Positions 43,289-46,095 of a stretch of 46,095 nucleotides of DNA are shown here, piece by piece. Position numbers and translations under genes: made by a program. Positions within the stretch are counted from its first letter, which is position 1, and every line of letters starts with the position of its first letter. Origin of the DNA: Sulfurovum sp. (GTDB lineage Bacteria; Campylobacterota; Campylobacteria; Campylobacterales; Sulfurovaceae). Under the pieces are notes generated by a model. It saw nothing but the letters and a program-made list of their open reading frames with translations. It was not told where the DNA came from and ran no database searches. The stretch lies in assembly GCA_012329065.1 (NCBI GenBank), contig JAAXPZ010000025.1, positions 1-46,095 of the forward strand. The letters run 5' to 3'.

Positions 43289-44064
43289 ATGATATGTAAA
43301 AAAATGTTTAAAATATTTGTATTGATGAGCCTCAGCATATCTGCTGTGTGGGCCATAGAGATTAAAATCTTTCGCAAGCTGTTGATGTAGCAGGCAAGCA
43401 GAGAATGTTTACGCAATGAATGCTTAAAAACTATATTATGATAGGCATGAATAATAAGTTTGGCAAGCCCTCTGAGGACCTTAAAAATATTATGGAGAGC
43501 TTTGAAAGTCATATGCAGAAGCTGTATGATTTTACAAAAGATGCAGAGGTAAAGAAAAGTATAGAAGTATCTCAAAAACTTTGGGTTCCTACCAACAAGA
43601 TGCTTGAAGCAACACCAACAAAAGAAAACGCCAGAAATTTACAGATTAAATTAGAAGAGCTTCTTAAAGCAGCAGACAAGACCACAAAACTTTTTGCAAA
43701 ACTCACGGGAAAACAATCTGGTGAGATTATTAATATTTCTGGAAGACAAAGAATGCTTTCACAGAGAATAGCTGGTCTATATATGATGAAGTCTTGGGGT
43801 ATTGATGATCCAGAGTTTAAGAACAAGATGAGTGCATCAATGAAGTTGTTTAAGGACTCGCTCAATAAGCTAATCGCCTATGAAAAGAATACACTTGAGA
43901 CAGCATCTCTCCTTGGGAAAGAGAGAAAGAATTTTATGTTTTTTGATGTTATGGCTGACTCAGATGTTTTTATACCTTCATTGCTATTTAGAAAGTCTAT
44001 GCTCATACTTAAAGACATGAATATAGCTACTGGATTGTATGCCAAAATAGGTGTAGCACAATAA
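43289..44064 (+). pseudogene. Secreted PilJ N-terminal-like sensor protein, broken by frameshift and stop
   Basis: From an ATG at 43289 with AGGAGA five bases upstream, the frame encodes a signal peptide (MICKKMFKIFVLMSLSISAV, then WA). Near 43370, in a run of four A residues, the reading must slip by one base to continue as NLSQAVDVAGKQRMFTQ; a fifth A would restore the frame. A TGA at 43417-43419 then stands where relatives have Arg (TQRML), a single-base change. The rest is intact and includes a second motif of the same type, ISGRQRMLSQRIAGLYMMK. These repeated GRQRMLSQR motifs are typical of the type IV pili methyl-accepting chemotaxis transducer N-terminal domain. An internal ATG at 43420 could give a 214-aa product without a signal peptide. 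Confidence 0.82.
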
Positions 44065-44208
44065 TGTCAGTAGTGTGAATAAAAAAGCAGGATGGTTGGT
44101 TCTATAGCTTGTGTATCTTCTAATTCATTGACTGCTCTAAATAGTTTATCATATAGCTATAAGCACTTAGACATGATATAATGGCATTAGAAAATCAAAA
44201 GGATATAT

Positions 44209-44523
44209 ATGCTAATAACAAATATTGAATATCTTCCGAATAAAGAGATTTTAGAGCATTTTGGTGTTGTGTCTGGTTCGTCTGTCAGAGCCAAGCATGT
44301 GGGGCGTGATATCGCAGCTAGTTTGAAAAATATCTTTGGCGGTGAGTTAAAAGGCTATACTGAACTATTGACTGACTCTAGGGATGAGGCTATGCATCGG
44401 ATGACCTCCCAAGCTGAGTCCATGGGAGCCAACGCTATTCTCAATGTCAGATTTTCTACATCATCTGTTGCGGCTGGAGCGGCAGAGCTATATGTTTATG
44501 GGACTGCGGTGAGGGTAGAGTAA
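44209..44523 (+). CDS. YbjQ (UPF0145) family protein
   Basis: A 104-aa YbjQ-family protein with LPNKEILEHFGVVSGSSVRA, the GRDIAASLKNIFGGELKGY central region, TDSRDEAMHRMTSQAESMGANAIL and the closing VYGTAVRVE strand. YbjQ proteins are small pentamer-forming proteins, sometimes labelled heavy-metal binding without firm evidence. A TATAAT box lies in the 144-nt gap upstream, and AAAAGG precedes the ATG. The stop codon overlaps the next gene's ATG (TAATG), and that gene carries the same domain, so the two products may co-assemble. Confidence 0.9.
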   Translation: MLITNIEYLPNKEILEHFGVVSGSSVRAKHVGRDIAASLKNIFGGELKGYTELLTDSRDEAMHRMTSQAESMGANAILNVRFSTSSVAAGAAELYVYGTAVRVE

Positions 44524-44960
44524 TGGAGCAACTTATACTGTTTGTTCTATTGGTGTTGCTTGGGTACTTTTTTGGCAAGATGGCAGAGAGAAAACACTTA
44601 GAATCTCTTAGAGAAAGAGAAAAAGAGTTTAGGGGTCTACCGACCATTATGCTAAGAAGACCGCTTAATCCAAATGATATATCTAACTATAGGTTGGTCA
44701 ATGGTAGTGTAGTGATATCTATAGACTATTTCAAAAAATTCTTAGCATCTTTGATCAATCTATTTGGCGGCAATATGACGAGTTATGAAAGCTTGGTAGA
44801 TCGTGCTAGAAGAGAGGCTATACTTCGCATGAAAGAGGATGCAGCAGATGCTAGTGAGGTTATCAATATTCGTATAGAGACCAGCTCCATATCAAAAAGT
44901 GCACAGCAGAGTGTAGGTGCTGTGGAGGTACTGGCATATGGTACCGCAATATATAGGTAG
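44523..44960 (+). CDS. Membrane-anchored YbjQ-family protein
   Basis: A 145-aa protein with an N-terminal membrane helix (about residues 4-18, LILFVLLVLLGYFFG) joined by a charged linker to a YbjQ-like domain (VVISIDYFKKFLASLINLFGG, SLVDRARREAILRMKEDA, EVLAYGTAIYR). It overlaps the soluble YbjQ gene by one base and precedes the M48 protease by 21 nt. The anchor would hold the YbjQ assembly at the membrane where the protease sits. Confidence 0.85.
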   Translation: MEQLILFVLLVLLGYFFGKMAERKHLESLREREKEFRGLPTIMLRRPLNPNDISNYRLVNGSVVISIDYFKKFLASLINLFGGNMTSYESLVDRARREAILRMKEDAADASEVINIRIETSSISKSAQQSVGAVEVLAYGTAIYR

Positions 44961-44981
44961 CCACTAGAGGAGACTACAAGT

Positions 44982-45764
44982 TTGAAATATACAGCAAAGC
45001 TACCCGATGATAGCGTGAATATAAGTAGAGAAAATCCCCTAAAGTCTGTATTTAAGTTGAGTATTGCCTTGGCTGTGATAGCTTTTGCAGCCTATTTTGT
45101 TATGGGTTTTGTGATTAATGCGGCTGTCTCTTCTGTTACTCCAGAGCAAGAAGCAAAGCTTGAAAAGCTTTTGTCATTTAATGTAAATATATCTGAAACA
45201 AACAGTAGCTATCTTGTCGCTGTTACACAAAAGCTAGCAAAATGTGCCGATCTTCCATACAATATACGCATCAGAATCATGGAAGATAAAGAGCCAAATG
45301 CTTTTGCTGTTCCTGGCGGATGGATATACATTACCAGAGGAATACTTGATAAGATGGAAAGCGAAAACGAGCTAGCGTTTATCATAGGACATGAGCTGGG
45401 ACATTTTAAAAATAGAGATCATCTTAGGGCATTGGGCTATAAATTGGTTTTCGGTATGATCGGTTTAATGATTGGCAGTGATTATGGTGCGACAGCCAGT
45501 ATGACTTTGAATATTGGCTCTTCAAGACACTCTCAGTCTGCGGAGCTGGAAGCAGATGCATTTGGCTTGGAGGTCATGCATTGTGCATACGGCACTGTTA
45601 CAGGTGCAACAAAATTATTTGAAAAAATGGATAAAGGTGGAGAGTGGAAATATTTTATGGCTACTCATCCTGGCTTCAAAGAAAGAGTAAAAAAAATGAA
45701 GAAGAAAAGCATAGAAGAGGGCTATGATGCCTCTAGTAAGCCCATACCATTAGGGAAGATATAG
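44982..45764 (+). CDS. M48-family membrane metalloprotease
   Basis: A 260-aa M48 (HtpX/Ste24/BepA-like) zinc protease. A membrane helix at about residues 27-47 is followed by the catalytic domain with ITRGILDKMESENELAFIIG, the zinc motif HELGHF and the third-ligand segment SAELEADAFG. The C-terminal ATHPGFKERVKKM matches the conserved HP...R element. Start is TTG at 44982 with GAGGAG nine bases upstream. The two YbjQ genes directly upstream are probably in the same operon. Substrate unknown; envelope quality control is typical for the family. Confidence 0.9.
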   Translation: MKYTAKLPDDSVNISRENPLKSVFKLSIALAVIAFAAYFVMGFVINAAVSSVTPEQEAKLEKLLSFNVNISETNSSYLVAVTQKLAKCADLPYNIRIRIMEDKEPNAFAVPGGWIYITRGILDKMESENELAFIIGHELGHFKNRDHLRALGYKLVFGMIGLMIGSDYGATASMTLNIGSSRHSQSAELEADAFGLEVMHCAYGTVTGATKLFEKMDKGGEWKYFMATHPGFKERVKKMKKKSIEEGYDASSKPIPLGKI

Positions 45765-45776
45765 GTTTAACCCGAA

Positions 45777-46095
45777 TTATGCAACCCTTTTTCTGTAAAA
45801 CTCTTTTTTAAATAGTTCAAATCTATTTTCCAATATCGCTTCTCTCATTTGCTTCATGAGCTCTAGATAATAATATAGATTATGTATAGTTCCTAATCTA
45901 AAATATGTTAGTTCTCTGGCTCTATAGAGGTGACAAAGGTAAGCTCTAGAGTAGGCTTGGCAAACCATACATTTGCACTCAGGATCTACAGGTAACTCAT
46001 CTTCTTTGAATCTAGCTGCCTTGATATTGATTTTTCCAAATGAGGTGAACAGTGTTCCGTTTCGGGCGTTTCTAGTAGGCATGACACAATCAAAC
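45777..46095 (-). CDS. tgt: Queuine tRNA-ribosyltransferase Tgt, C-terminal part (cut by window edge)
   Basis: The last 106 codons of tgt; the gene continues past the window end (FDCV precedes MPTRNARNG at the edge). The loop [17 protein letters not shown], the zinc ligands CKCMVC and the downstream His in [16 protein letters not shown] are diagnostic of the tRNA-guanine transglycosylase that inserts the queuosine precursor at position 34. It converges with the M48 protease gene, 12 nt away. queH in the same window acts in the same pathway. Confidence 0.95.
   Translation of the reverse strand, partial: FDCVMPTRNARNGTLFTSFGKINIKAARFKEDELPVDPECKCMVCQAYSRAYLCHLYRARELTYFRLGTIHNLYYYLELMKQMREAILENRFELFKKEFYRKRVA

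Noticed and set aside
43417-43419. TGA read as selenocysteine or as a sense codon in the PilJ-like gene
   Set aside because: No selenocysteine insertion hairpin is evident, relatives have Arg at this site, a separate frameshift lies just upstream, and TGA ends other genes here, such as the first dynamin-like gene.

Overview
The window looks like a chromosomal segment of a free-living member of the Campylobacterota (Epsilonproteobacteria), probably near Sulfurovum or Sulfurimonas. This is inferred from the low G+C content, the minus-strand block fabZ-lpxA-clpX-mreB-mreC-carB, the pair of dynamin-like GTPases resembling Campylobacter DLP1/DLP2, a stand-alone CetB-like PAS protein and an epsilon-type QueH. 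No tRNA, rRNA, CRISPR array or insertion sequence was recognised.

Layout. 0-0.45 kb: probable toxin tail and HigA-like antitoxin remnant. 0.57-5 kb: two overlapping dynamin-like GTPases. 5-8.6 kb (minus): arginine-type phosphagen kinase, DUF190 protein and a hybrid histidine kinase. 8.7-9.7 kb: CetB-like PAS protein and a small roadblock-like protein. 9.7-13.4 kb: SixA-type phosphatase that lacks a standard start codon, TIGR02757 protein, YdfG-like SDR, 4-TM membrane protein and M20 peptidase. 13.5-18.5 kb: RimK-like ATP-grasp ligase, a second ATP-grasp protein with a helix-hairpin-helix tail, and a large M14 carboxypeptidase. 18.5-23.2 kb: flavoredoxin-like protein, two-component system with a Spy/CpxP-like periplasmic protein, M15 peptidase and an orphan FrdB/SdhB-like iron-sulfur protein. 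23.3-28 kb: chorismate mutase and sufBCDE plus a SufT-like gene. 28.1-32.2 kb: glyS, a decayed antitoxin, an intact toxin-antitoxin pair and an MnmC-like oxidoreductase. 32.2-40.7 kb (minus): the conserved housekeeping block. 40.7-43.1 kb: queH, FUN14 protein and an ExoX-like exonuclease. 43.1-44.1 kb: cyclic di-GMP-I riboswitch followed by a broken secreted PilJ-N-like gene. 44.2-46 kb: two YbjQ-family proteins with an M48 protease, and the 3' part of tgt at the window edge.

How the genes work together. The housekeeping part covers lipid A and fatty acid synthesis, cell shape, proteolysis, carbamoyl phosphate and tRNA wobble modification. Around it is sensory and accessory material. The best candidate for an undescribed system is the ATP-grasp/ATP-grasp/M14 cluster with a divergent M20 peptidase. 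Its content suggests a writer/eraser pair that adds and removes C-terminal amino acids, but the substrate is unknown. Other notable points are a genuine phosphagen kinase, an ATC codon exactly where the SixA start should be, and a cyclic di-GMP riboswitch whose target carries two lesions.
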